The position numbers and the translations under genes were made by a program. The notes under the pieces are model-generated. The model was not told the origin of the DNA and did no database searches. It worked only from the letters and a program-made list of their open reading frames with translations. A stretch of 64,000 nt of DNA from Iocasia fonsfrigidae (GTDB lineage: Bacteria; Bacillota; Halanaerobiia; Halanaerobiales; DTU029): NCBI RefSeq assembly GCF_017751145.1, contig NZ_CP046640.1, positions 786,137 through 850,136 of the forward strand, written 5' to 3'. Shown one piece after another: positions 37,265 to 45,298 of this stretch (the first letter of the stretch is position 1; each line of letters begins with the position of its first letter).

Positions 37265-37803
37265 AAACTGGGGGGTGTCATTGCCCAGATAGAAATTGAA
37301 CTAATATCACCTATATTGATATATTTATGGGGGATGAGACTGTTAAAACGGATACTGTCACCTTCTTCAAGAATATACTCTTTCTCTCCGTATTTAACTA
37401 GTAGTTTTCCCTGTAAAACAAGACCACATTCTTCTCCTTGATGACTTATTTGTTTACTATCATTACTCTCGCCTGGTTTGATAACAATTCTTAAAAATTC
37501 TATTTTTCCCGATAGATCTGGTGTTAATAATTCGTAGACTGCACTTGAATTTGCCAGTTTAATTTCTTTGCGCTGTGTTTTTTTGACAACAAGATGATTG
37601 TCTGCCTTCATTTCATTAAAAAAATATCCGATTGAAATATTAAGTGCCTGAGAGATGTTCCACAGAGATGTAACTGATAGACCAATTTTATCTCTTTCTA
37701 TTTGACTGATCATTCCTGCGCTCAATTCTGATTTTTCTGCTAACTCCTTGATAGTCATTCCTTTTAACAATCTTAATTCCTTTATTTTATTTCCTATTTT
37801 CAA
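37261..37803 (-). CDS. XRE-cupin transcriptional regulator
   Basis: A 180-residue regulator. Residues 1-60 are an XRE-type helix-turn-helix (LRLLKGMTIKELAEKSELSAGMISQIERD) and residues about 108-178 a cupin_2 ligand-binding domain (GEECGLVLQGKLLVKYGEKEYILEEGDSI). The start is TTG 37803 behind GAGGGGGG. Such proteins usually sense the substrate of an adjacent catabolic operon. It is divergent from the TRAP operon and convergent with alr, and is the obvious candidate for binding the shared operator at 31741 and 38030. Confidence 0.93.
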   Translation of the reverse strand: MKIGNKIKELRLLKGMTIKELAEKSELSAGMISQIERDKIGLSVTSLWNISQALNISIGYFFNEMKADNHLVVKKTQRKEIKLANSSAVYELLTPDLSGKIEFLRIVIKPGESNDSKQISHQGEECGLVLQGKLLVKYGEKEYILEEGDSIRFNSLIPHKYINIGDISSISIWAMTPPSF

Positions 37804-37842
37804 GTTAAGCCCCCCTCTTACTTATTAATTTCTATTAAGATT

Positions 37843-37871
37843 ATTATATATGGAAATTCTTTTTTCTGCAA
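37843..37871 (-). promoter_or_regulatory. promoter of the XRE-cupin regulator gene
   Basis: On the minus strand TTGCAG (37871-37866), 17-bp spacer, TATAAT (37848-37843). Confidence 0.75.
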
Positions 37872-37992
37872 AAAATAAATTTTATTATTATAAAATTTAT
37901 TCACTATAATAAAACTAATTTAAGTGAATTATATTTGTTTCTCTACATAAATCAGCAATATACTCAATAATAATATAAGATGTAATATTTGC

Positions 37993-38023
37993 TTGAGGGC
38001 TATCGATGTGTTAAAGTTATAAT
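37993..38023 (+). promoter_or_regulatory. probable promoter of the second TRAP operon
   Basis: TATAAT at 38018-38023 with a weak TTGAGG at 37993-37998 (19-bp spacer). The poor -35 suggests activation or a start site that depends on a regulator. Confidence 0.5.
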
Positions 38024-38029
38024 TAACAT

Positions 38030-38067
38030 ATAAGTTACATAAACATTACATAAAAATGTGTATATTA
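38030..38067. promoter_or_regulatory. candidate operator shared with the liv operon (site B)
   Basis: Begins six bases after the -10 box, as at site A (31741). ATAAGTTA is followed by ACATAA at 38037 and 38048 (11-bp period), then AAATGTGTATA. The order and the phase to the promoter match site A. Confidence 0.65.
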
Positions 38068-38124
38068 ACTTATTCATGTTATAATCACCTATTTTTATTA
38101 ATAAAAAAGTAAGGAGGCAGTTAA

Positions 38125-39162
38125 ATGAGCAAAAAATGTGTAAAGTTAATGTCAGTGTTATTGCTTGTTTTGGTTTTTAGTGGAATGGTAACAGCAGCGG
38201 GGGTGAAAGATATTAAAATGTCATATAATGGACCAGCCAATCTGGAGACAAATCCAGTACACGCCTTTGCTATTAAGTTTAAAGAGATCGTTGAGTCAGG
38301 TACTAATGGTGGTATTTCTATCACACTCTATTCTGATAGTCAATTAGGTAATGAACAGCAAAGAATGGAACAGACTATGAACGGGCCTATGATTAATATT
38401 GCATCAAATGCTGGTATAGTTTCTGTTTATCCAGAAATTTATGCAGCCACACTCCCTTTTATGTTTAATAGCTATGAGGCTGCTCATATTTTCTTTGATA
38501 GTAGTGAGTATTGGGAAAAAACCCAAAAGGAATTCCAAGAAAAAACGGGTGTTATTTTATTAGAAGCAGTAGAAGAGGGTGGTTTTCTGGCCTTTACCAA
38601 TTCTAAAAGAAAAATCAAATCCCCGGCTGATTTTAAAGGCATGAAGTTCAGGGCTATGGATGCAGGCCAGGTAGCCTTATATGAGTCCTTTGGGGCCAGT
38701 GGTATACCGATAGACTGGTCAGAAGTATATATAGCTTTACAGCTTGGTGTGGCAGATGGCCAGATGAATCCTCCCACTTATATTATATCTGGTAGTCTTT
38801 ATGAGGTACAGGATTATATGACTATGGCTAATATTCAGTATTCCTGTCAGTGGTTAACTATTAATGGTGCCTGGTTTAATTCACTTAGCAAAAATGAACA
38901 AGATCTTATTAAAGAGGCAGCTGTAGAAGCCAATGCCATTAACCGTATAGCTGTAGAATCAGAGGTTGCCAGTAGAGTTAAATTTATTGCAGACCATGGA
39001 GTAGAGGTATATCAACCTAGCAGGGAAGAATTGGCAGTTTTTCAAGAAATAGGGCAACCAGCTTATTCAGCGTGGATTGAAGAAAAGATAGATAAAGAAT
39101 GGATCGAGTTGGCGATAGAAAGTGCGCGTCAGGCTAATCAGGAGGCTGTAGGTGATGAATAA
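38125..39162 (+). CDS. TRAP transporter substrate-binding protein (DctP family), second system
   Basis: A 345-residue exported receptor. Signal peptide 1-23 (ending VTAA). DctP features are AIKFKEIVESGTNGGISITLY, DSQLGNEQQRMEQTMNGPM and MKFRAMDAGQVALYESFGA. It begins a four-gene run dctP-dctQ-dctM-vanX with overlapping genes. The gene order suggests the ligand is D-Ala-D-Ala or another small D-amino-acid compound (inference), which would be unusual since most known TRAP ligands are carboxylates. AGGAGG precedes the ATG. Confidence 0.92.
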   Translation: MSKKCVKLMSVLLLVLVFSGMVTAAGVKDIKMSYNGPANLETNPVHAFAIKFKEIVESGTNGGISITLYSDSQLGNEQQRMEQTMNGPMINIASNAGIVSVYPEIYAATLPFMFNSYEAAHIFFDSSEYWEKTQKEFQEKTGVILLEAVEEGGFLAFTNSKRKIKSPADFKGMKFRAMDAGQVALYESFGASGIPIDWSEVYIALQLGVADGQMNPPTYIISGSLYEVQDYMTMANIQYSCQWLTINGAWFNSLSKNEQDLIKEAAVEANAINRIAVESEVASRVKFIADHGVEVYQPSREELAVFQEIGQPAYSAWIEEKIDKEWIELAIESARQANQEAVGDE

Positions 39163-39655
39163 GCCTTTCCCAAAGTCCTGTTCCCGTTTTTCTGAAATTA
39201 TAGAGCGTCTCAGCACCTATTTATCTGGGGCGCTTTTTATACTAAATCTTGTAGTAATAATTGCTAATGTTTTTAGCCGTTATTTCTTTAATATATCTCC
39301 GATTTGGACGGCAGAGCTGGCCCGTTTTACCTTGATATGGGCAGTAATGATTGGTATGAATAGTGCTCTATATCATGGAGAACATGTGAGTATTACCTTT
39401 CTTAATAAGATTTTAGCCAAAGGTTCTGCCAGAATAATAAACTGGCTGGTACAGTTTGTTACTATCTTTCTTATGTTCTTTATGGTCTACTATGGGTTTA
39501 GATATGCTATAAATTCATGGAAGTTTAAAACCTTAGGATTACAAATATCCAAAGGTATACCTTTATTAGCAATTCCTATTGGTGCACTTTTGTTTTTGTT
39601 GCAATATATATTTCTACAGTTTTCCTTGTCTGGTAAAAAGGAGGGAAAGAATTGA
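39155..39655 (+). CDS. TRAP transporter small permease (DctQ family), second system
   Basis: A 166-residue protein with four membrane helices. The segment NVFSRYFFNISPIWTAELARFTLIW is a clear DctQ signature. ATG 39155 is nine bases from GGAGG (39141-39145), inside the end of dctP, so the two genes overlap by eight bases. It overlaps dctM by four bases. Confidence 0.92.
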   Translation: MNKPFPKSCSRFSEIIERLSTYLSGALFILNLVVIIANVFSRYFFNISPIWTAELARFTLIWAVMIGMNSALYHGEHVSITFLNKILAKGSARIINWLVQFVTIFLMFFMVYYGFRYAINSWKFKTLGLQISKGIPLLAIPIGALLFLLQYIFLQFSLSGKKEGKN

Positions 39656-40935
39656 CTATTGTGATGTTTGCCTGTTTTTTGATTTTAATGTTTATAGGTG
39701 TGCCGATCTTCCTTTCTTTATTAAGCACAGCATTTATCGGTTTTTTATATCTAGGGGACTGGTCATTGTTTCGTATTATGATTCAACAATTCTTTGGTGG
39801 AATGAATGTGGTGACCCTAATGGCTATACCCTTTTTTATTTTGACTGGTAACTTAATGAATAAGACTGGTATAACAGATAGATTACTTAATTTTAGTAGG
39901 GTATTAGTAGGACATTTGCGAGGTGGCTTAGGTCATGTGAATGTGGTTGCCAGTATTATTTTTGCCGGTATAAGTGGTTCAGCGGCTGCCGATTCTTCAG
40001 CTTTAGGTTCTATCTTGATACCGGCTATGGTTAAGGAAGGTTATCCGCGTTCATATTCGGCAGGTCTTACTGCTGGGAGTTCCTTGATTGGTCCTATTAT
40101 ACCACCCAGTATCTTTATGGTACTCTATGGGACAATGACCAATGTGTCAATTGGAGGCCTTTTTGTAGCAGGTGTGGTACCAGGGATTATGTTAGGGGCG
40201 GCTTTTATTATTATGAATTACTATTACTCTAAAAAATACGATTATCCTGTATCTAATGAAAAAGCAGGTTTAGCTGAAATTGTTAGAGTTGGTTTGCAGT
40301 CTTTAGTAGCGCTTATTGCCCCCTTGATCATTATCGGAGGAATAGTACTGGGGGTAGTCACCCCTACAGAAGCCGGTGCAATAGCTGTACTATATACTAT
40401 AATTGTTGGTTTTTTTGTAACCAGACAATTAAAAATGGAAGCCTTTTTCTCTGCTATTTTTGAGACAGTCCGTAGTACAAGTGTGGTATTTGTGATCATG
40501 GGGAGTGCTTCTATTATTAGCTGGTTGTTAAAGTGGGAACAGGTGCCCCAAAAATTTGCTGGTTTTCTTATTGCTATGACTGATAACAGTACAGTTTTGT
40601 TGTTTGTCTTAAGTTTTATAATATTTTTAATCGGAATGTTTATGGAAGAGGTTGCAGCTCTGACTTTGTTGACTCCAATTATTGCCCCTGTTGCTACTGC
40701 CATGGGCATTGATCCCTTTCATTTTGGTGTTGTTATGACTTTGAATATAACTATTGCCTTGATTACCCCGCCAATGGGTGCTTGTGTATATATTGTTTCA
40801 GCTGTCGGTAATGTGGAATTAGAGACATTATTTAAGAAGATATGGCCTTTTGTTGCCTTTGCTATGCTTACTGTTTCATTGATTATATTATTCCCAGCTA
40901 TAACTTTGTTTTTGCCTAGATTATTTGGGTATTAG
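39652..40935 (+). CDS. TRAP transporter large permease (DctM family), second system
   Basis: A 427-residue sodium-coupled permease with about 12 membrane helices. Motifs: MAIPFFILTGNLMNKTG, FAGISGSAAADSSALGSILIP, GLQSLVALIAPLIIIGGIVLGVVTPTEAGAI split across helices, and LITPPMGACVYIVSA. The start is TTG 39652 after AGGAGGGAA. The downstream dipeptidase starts 20 bases later. Confidence 0.94.
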   Translation: MTIVMFACFLILMFIGVPIFLSLLSTAFIGFLYLGDWSLFRIMIQQFFGGMNVVTLMAIPFFILTGNLMNKTGITDRLLNFSRVLVGHLRGGLGHVNVVASIIFAGISGSAAADSSALGSILIPAMVKEGYPRSYSAGLTAGSSLIGPIIPPSIFMVLYGTMTNVSIGGLFVAGVVPGIMLGAAFIIMNYYYSKKYDYPVSNEKAGLAEIVRVGLQSLVALIAPLIIIGGIVLGVVTPTEAGAIAVLYTIIVGFFVTRQLKMEAFFSAIFETVRSTSVVFVIMGSASIISWLLKWEQVPQKFAGFLIAMTDNSTVLLFVLSFIIFLIGMFMEEVAALTLLTPIIAPVATAMGIDPFHFGVVMTLNITIALITPPMGACVYIVSAVGNVELETLFKKIWPFVAFAMLTVSLIILFPAITLFLPRLFGY

Positions 40936-40955
40936 TCTATATTAAGGGTGTTATT

Positions 40956-41723
40956 ATGAAGAATTTAAATAAATCACATTATAAATTAAAAATAGATTTA
41001 GAAAAACCAGATTGGAAAAAAGTAAAAGAAATAAAGATAATTGATAATAAAGAGATGTTGTTTTCTATAAGTGATAAATCAAATAGGATTATAGTTAAGC
41101 CGCAGTATTTTAGGCAGGGTTTAGAGTATTCTTTGCCGGAATGTTATTGTAGAGGAGGGGTTTTGCTGAGATTGAAAAAGGCTGCAGACTTATTACCAGC
41201 AGGATATAAACTGGTTATCTTTGATGCCTGGAGACCGACTGAAGTACAGCTGACTCTTTTTGATAGATATAAGGAAAAATTGCTAAGAAAACATCCCGAT
41301 AAATCTGAAAAAGCCATAAATAAACTTACCGAACAATTTGTTGCTATACCTTCAGATAATGCAAAACATCCTTCTCCACATATTACTGGTGGAGCGGTAG
41401 ATCTTACTATAGCAAATGCTCAGGGGATTTTTCTTGATATGGGAACAGAATTTGATGAAAACACTAAAAAGTCTGTTACAAATTTTTTGGAAAAGAGGCT
41501 TGCCAAGAAAGGAAAACTCAGTCCCAAAGAAGAGGATATTCTTTATAATCGGCGCTTGCTTTATAATATAATGAAGGCAGCTGGTTTTAGTAATTATTAT
41601 TATGAATGGTGGCATTATGATTATGGCAATCAATTATGGGCTTTTTATAATAAGACACAGGCCTTTTATGGGAAATGTGTATTTAAATTAAATTCCCATT
41701 TTGCTTTTGATGTAATGGATTAA
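40956..41723 (+). CDS. ddpX: D-Ala-D-Ala dipeptidase (VanX/DdpX, peptidase family M15D)
   Basis: A 255-residue zinc dipeptidase without a signal peptide, so cytoplasmic. The family motifs are intact: VIFDAWRPTEVQ (Arg that stabilises the transition state), SPHITGGAVDLT (zinc ligands His and Asp, S-x-H-x6-D) and YEWWHYDYG (catalytic Glu and third zinc ligand His). VanX confers vancomycin resistance together with VanHA, but no vanH or vanA lies nearby. Here it follows TRAP genes and precedes alanine dehydrogenase, so a nutritional role in cleaving imported D-Ala-D-Ala is likely (inference). ATG 40956 has only a weak ribosome site (AAGGGTG). Confidence 0.92.
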   Translation: MKNLNKSHYKLKIDLEKPDWKKVKEIKIIDNKEMLFSISDKSNRIIVKPQYFRQGLEYSLPECYCRGGVLLRLKKAADLLPAGYKLVIFDAWRPTEVQLTLFDRYKEKLLRKHPDKSEKAINKLTEQFVAIPSDNAKHPSPHITGGAVDLTIANAQGIFLDMGTEFDENTKKSVTNFLEKRLAKKGKLSPKEEDILYNRRLLYNIMKAAGFSNYYYEWWHYDYGNQLWAFYNKTQAFYGKCVFKLNSHFAFDVMD

Positions 41724-41757
41724 GACAAAACTGATGTTTTAAATGTTTTTTTAAACA

Positions 41758-41883
41758 AAGTGTGTGTTCGAAAAGAATTGTTTTAGGTGATTATATTTCC
41801 CAGAACGAAGTTAAGGTGCTACCGTTGAGTGAAGGGATATATAATCACCGGGGTATAAGCAGTGGCTTTTCTAACAGACTCTT
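41758..41883. mobile_element. MITE-like inverted-repeat element, copy 2 (126 bp)
   Basis: The same terminal repeats as 28302-28479 (41758-41775 and 41866-41883) but about 52 bp shorter inside. The inner hairpin arms differ from copy 1 at paired positions, so pairing is kept. It lies just before the ald ribosome site. Confidence 0.8.
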
Positions 41884-41918
41884 AAAGATAAATTAAAATA
41901 ATTTAAGGAGATGGTATT

Positions 41919-43034
41919 ATGATTATTGGCATACCAAAGGAGATTAAGAATAATGAAAACAGGGTGGCTATTACACCAGCAGGTGTGAAAATCCTGACTG
42001 ATTCTGGTCATAAGGTATTAGTTGAAAAGAAGGCAGGTCTGGGCAGTGGTATTGTAGATGAACAGTATAGTAAAGCAGGGGCAGATATTATAGAACAGGC
42101 TGCTGATTTGTTTGCTGAAGCAGAGATGATTATCAAGGTTAAAGAGCCTTTGGAAAGTGAGTATGATTATTTTACTCCAGGACAGATTCTATTTACTTAT
42201 TTACACCTGGCAGCAGATGAAAAACTTACCAGGGCCCTGATGGAAAAAGAGGTGGTTTCTATTGCCTATGAAACCATACAATTAGCTGATGGTTCTCTAC
42301 CTTTATTAATTCCTATGAGTGAAGTGGCAGGTCGTTTAGCTATCCAGGCAGGGGCCAGTTTTCTGGAAAAACCCCATGGTGGAAAAGGTGTCCTCCTGGG
42401 AGGAGTCCCAGGTGTAAAACCAGGGAGGGTTGTAATTATTGGTGGAGGTACAGTAGGTATTAATTCTGCTAAAATGGCAGTAGGCCTGGGGGCCGATGTG
42501 ACAATCCTGGATGTAAGTGCTGAGCAGATGAGATACCTTGATGATATCTTCCAGGGTAGGGTAAAAACTATTATGTCTAACCCATACCATATTATAGAAG
42601 AAATAAAAGATGCCGACTTAGTTGTTGGTGCGGTTTTAATCCCTGGAGCAAAGGCACCTTACCTGCTTACAGAAGAAATGTTACAGGAAATGCAGCCTGG
42701 TTCAGTTTTGGTAGATGTGGCTATTGATCAGGGGGGGTGTATTGAGACCAGTCATCCCACTACACATGATGACCCTGTCTTTGTTAAAGATGGTATAATT
42801 CACTACTCAGTGGCCAATATGCCGGGGGCAGTTGCCAGGACTTCAACATATGCCCTGACTAATGTCACCTTACCATATGCCCTTGAACTGGCAGATAAAG
42901 GTTATCAGCAGGCCTTAAAGGATAATAAATCTTTAGCTAAAGGCTTAAATGTATGTGCTGGTAAAATTACCTATCAGGCTGTGGCTGAGGCCTTTGCTAT
43001 AGAGTATGTTGATTATCAAGCTGTAATATTATAA
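41919..43034 (+). CDS. ald: alanine dehydrogenase
   Basis: Oxidative deamination of L-alanine to pyruvate and ammonia with NAD. 371 residues, family length. The start [20 protein letters not shown] is classical; catalytic Lys and His lie in EMIIKVKEP and FTYLHLAAD; the NAD site is [32 protein letters not shown] is the conserved C-terminal part. AAGGAGATG precedes ATG 41919. Downstream of vanX, it would finish the D-Ala-D-Ala pathway after racemisation by Alr. Confidence 0.96.
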   Translation: MIIGIPKEIKNNENRVAITPAGVKILTDSGHKVLVEKKAGLGSGIVDEQYSKAGADIIEQAADLFAEAEMIIKVKEPLESEYDYFTPGQILFTYLHLAADEKLTRALMEKEVVSIAYETIQLADGSLPLLIPMSEVAGRLAIQAGASFLEKPHGGKGVLLGGVPGVKPGRVVIIGGGTVGINSAKMAVGLGADVTILDVSAEQMRYLDDIFQGRVKTIMSNPYHIIEEIKDADLVVGAVLIPGAKAPYLLTEEMLQEMQPGSVLVDVAIDQGGCIETSHPTTHDDPVFVKDGIIHYSVANMPGAVARTSTYALTNVTLPYALELADKGYQQALKDNKSLAKGLNVCAGKITYQAVAEAFAIEYVDYQAVIL

Positions 43035-43056
43035 ATTTGATGAATTAACTTTTCCC

Positions 43057-43095
43057 AGAATTCCGGTTATTTAAATGACTGGAATTCTCTTTCTA
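43057..43095 (+). terminator. probable terminator after ald
   Basis: AGAATTCCGGT (43057-43067) pairs with ACTGGAATTCT (43078-43088), one mismatch, followed by a T-rich stretch. Confidence 0.6.
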
Positions 43096-43234
43096 ATTCT
43101 TTGATTTTTTTCTTATTAGACTATTTAGACTTTGGCATTGTGTTATATTTATAATATAAAATCGATAATTGAATTAAAATCAGGGTAGCGAGCGACGCTG
43201 ATATGTGCTAAAATTAATAAAGGGGTTGATGCTT

Positions 43235-43459
43235 GTGAACGAGTTAGAAAAAAAGATTGATATATTTTTAGAGGGTTTCGGTAATTTTAAAATTGATATT
43301 GATCAAAGACTATCTAATATTGAGAATGACATCAGCAAAATTAAGGAAGACATAAGGGAGATAAAGGATGATAATAAAAGAATCAACAACATAGCTAACC
43401 TAGCGTTAAACCATGCAGCGCAAAACAGATTGGATATAGCCGATTTGAAAAATTTATAG
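43235..43459 (+). CDS. small coiled-coil protein, 74 aa
   Basis: Not a recognised family. From GTG 43235 (nine bases after GGGG) the protein has 74 residues, mostly heptad-patterned charged helix: DIDQRLSNIENDISKIKEDI continues into REIKDDNKR. No signal or membrane segment. A longer start at 43205 or ATG 43229 is possible but spaced worse from the ribosome site. It ends at a good terminator. Similar short coiled-coil proteins are common orphan genes in Firmicutes. Confidence 0.6.
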   Translation: MNELEKKIDIFLEGFGNFKIDIDQRLSNIENDISKIKEDIREIKDDNKRINNIANLALNHAAQNRLDIADLKNL

Positions 43460-43471
43460 TATGAATCTTTA

Positions 43472-43499
43472 GCCCCTGGATCTGATCCGGGGGTTTTTC
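43472..43499 (+). terminator. terminator after the coiled-coil gene
   Basis: GCCCCTGG pairs with CCGGGGG(T) around an ATCTGAT loop, then TTTTT. Confidence 0.8.
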
Positions 43500-43574
43500 T
43501 TCGCTTTATTATTTTGACATCCTCCCCGTCTGTTTGTAAAACTTATGAACAGAGGTAGAAATATCATCACCTAA

Positions 43575-43643
43575 ATTAAAAATAATGAAGATAGGGTAGC
43601 AATTACACCGGCAGGTGTAGAAAGTATAATTTTAAATTATTAG
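43575..43643 (+). pseudogene. relic of an alanine dehydrogenase 5' end
   Basis: In one frame this reads [18 protein letters not shown] then stops. That matches residues about 9-24 of the intact ald ([18 protein letters not shown]), with an upstream stop where the KE codons should be. It is a leftover of a duplicated or replaced ald gene. Confidence 0.8.
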
Positions 43644-43656
43644 AATAATTCTAAAC

Positions 43657-43686
43657 TTGACAAAAAATGTGAGAGTATGTTATTAT
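43657..43686 (+). promoter_or_regulatory. promoter of the first marR gene
   Basis: TTGACA (43657-43662) and TATTAT (43681-43686), 18-bp spacer. Confidence 0.65.
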
Positions 43687-43728
43687 ATATAATACGATAT
43701 TCATATAATATGAATATCGTATTATATA
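43686..43728. promoter_or_regulatory. perfect 20-bp-arm palindrome, probable MarR operator
   Basis: The arms 43686-43705 and 43709-43728 are exact inverse copies around TAA. Each contains AATACGATATTCAT or its complement. It overlaps the -10 box and the start site of the marR promoter, so it probably mediates autorepression. Confidence 0.8.
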
Positions 43729-43858
43729 TTTTTCGAGCTAGAGCAAACTATAAAGTTGTGGTCTGAACTTTTATATTTGTATAATATTGAATTTTTAAAG
43801 GTGAATTTTTGGGTATTTTCATGTGTTTAGTACATTTTAAACAACTGGGGTGTTAAAG

Positions 43859-44290
43859 ATGGGTATTGACGAAAAAGCTAGAGAGGTTGATGAGACTTTT
43901 TTCAAGATTATCTTAAATGAATTCTACCAACTTTCAGTTCTGGATGAAAATTTAAAGATAAGAGAACTACTGATCATTAAATATTTAGGAAAATATAATT
44001 CGGTAATCATGTCTGAGTTAACTTCTGTTTTTGCTACCCCTCCCACAACTATGACTAGTATTGTTAATAGACTGGTAGATAAAGGTTATGTTAAGAGGAG
44101 GCGAAGGGATGATGACCGGAGAATAGTTGAAATATTACTTTCCCAAAAGGGACAGAAATTTTATGATAATCACAAAAAAAAGGGTCGTGATAGGCTCATA
44201 AAATTGCTATCTATTTTATCTGAAAGAGAACAGGAAATATTTCTTGATCTGGCTGTTAAAATGAGTAATAATTATAAAATTGATAAATAA
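43859..44290 (+). CDS. MarR-family transcriptional regulator 1
   Basis: A 143-residue winged-helix regulator. The DNA-recognition region is VIMSELTSVFATPPTTMTSIVNRLVDKGYV, followed by the wing RRRRDDDRRIVEILLSQKG. ATG 43859 follows GGGGTG; the in-frame GTG 43850 lies in that site. A large palindrome sits upstream. The paralogue at 51375-51818 shares the TTMTSIVxRLVxKxY core. Together they flank the RND efflux operon. Confidence 0.92.
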   Translation: MGIDEKAREVDETFFKIILNEFYQLSVLDENLKIRELLIIKYLGKYNSVIMSELTSVFATPPTTMTSIVNRLVDKGYVKRRRRDDDRRIVEILLSQKGQKFYDNHKKKGRDRLIKLLSILSEREQEIFLDLAVKMSNNYKIDK

Positions 44291-44301
44291 CTGTTAATCC
44301 C

Positions 44302-44330
44302 TTGACAAAAGAGAGGAATTATGTTAAATT
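44302..44330 (+). promoter_or_regulatory. promoter of the TetR-efflux operon
   Basis: TTGACA (44302-44307), 17-bp spacer, TAAATT (44325-44330). A TCGCAT box starts at 44360, exactly 30 bp after the -10, as at the porin promoter (51942 to 51972). Confidence 0.65.
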
Positions 44331-44710
44331 ATTAATGCTAAAATTGAATTATTCATATTTCGCATACACCAAACAGTCTTACACCTGTAAAAAGTCCAAT
44401 TTTTTTTAAATTAATAATACGAAAATCGCATTTAACTAAAATTGAATAACACGAAATTTAAAATATATTCTTATGATTCAAAAATTTTGAAAGCATTGAG
44501 AAAGTGGATTTAAGATTTTAATTAAAATTTTGAAGGAGGGGATAAAGTTGTCATAGGAATAATTTAAAGACTACATATATTAAACCAAACATTAAAGTAA
44601 TTATTTTAATTGGTGAATTAAAAACAACAAAGAGACGATAATCTGAGATTTTATTAAAGGATTTATCTATACTTTAAATAGACTGACTGCTTAGTCGGGA
44701 GGGGGAGTTA
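44331..44710 (+). other. long untranslated leader before tetR, with MarR-like sites
   Basis: No gene is visible in these 380 bases. It contains a TCGCAT box (44360-44365), a near-palindrome AATACGAAAATCGCATT (44416-44432) similar to the arms at 43686-43728, and a good GAAGGAGGGG site near 44531 followed only by TTG TCA TAG, which looks like a dead start. Confidence 0.5.
44681..44696. promoter_or_regulatory. TetR operator overlapping the tetR ribosome site
   Basis: GACTGACTGCTTAGTC has the GACT...AGTC symmetry of many TetR/AcrR operators and ends at the first bases of the ribosome site. Confidence 0.55.
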
Positions 44711-45298
44711 GTGGCTGAAAGCACCAAAGGAAGGATTTTAAAGGCAGCAGTTTACATGTTTTCTGTCTATAATTATTATACTACTTCAATGGCAATGATT
44801 GCAGAAAAGGCAGGTGTCAGCAAGGGTACACTTTACTGGCATTTTGCAAGTAAGGAGGAACTATTTAGAGAACTGCTGGTAAAAGCAGCTGATTATTTTA
44901 TTAAAGTTTTTAAAACAACTGCTCAAAAAAGTGATATATCTGCTGTTGAGAAACTATATGAGCTAATAAAGTTGATTGTTGAGGCACCAGAAAAAAAATA
45001 TAGAATAAAAAGTATTTTGAGTAAGAATGCCCAATTTATAAGTCAAAAATCTAAAGAGAAGCTCTTGGAAAAACGAGAAGAAATAATAGAGGTTTTGGCA
45101 GGTATAGTTAAACAGGGTATTAAAGAAAAAGCAATTCAAGACGGAGATCCACATCAACTAGCAATTGCTGTACTGGCTGTTATCTTTAACCCTCATGGAA
45201 GTTGGCTAATTGACGAGTTAAGAGATAAGGAAGAACAAGCTAACTTTATTTTTGGGTTTATTATGAATGGTATATCTACGAAAGGAGAATTAAAATGA
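44711..45298 (+). CDS. TetR-family regulator of the RND efflux operon
   Basis: A 195-residue regulator with the N-terminal helix-turn-helix (TTSMAMIAEKAGVSKGTLYWHF, residues about 22-44) and a helical ligand domain. Start GTG 44711 after GGGAGGGGGAG. It overlaps tolC by four bases (ATGA), so it is cotranslated with its target operon, a typical autoregulated efflux arrangement. Confidence 0.93.
   Translation: MAESTKGRILKAAVYMFSVYNYYTTSMAMIAEKAGVSKGTLYWHFASKEELFRELLVKAADYFIKVFKTTAQKSDISAVEKLYELIKLIVEAPEKKYRIKSILSKNAQFISQKSKEKLLEKREEIIEVLAGIVKQGIKEKAIQDGDPHQLAIAVLAVIFNPHGSWLIDELRDKEEQANFIFGFIMNGISTKGELK

Noticed and set aside
40242-40709. Antisense open frame (155 codons) opposite the second dctM
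   Set aside because: Shadow frame with low-complexity Ile/Thr content and no signals.
40956-41723. Vancomycin resistance gene cluster
   Set aside because: Only the VanX-type dipeptidase is present. There is no vanH, vanA/vanB ligase or vanRS pair nearby, so a resistance role is not supported.
41724-41918. Possible T-box or riboswitch before ald
   Set aside because: The space is filled by the inverted-repeat element; no T-box sequence or known aptamer core is visible.
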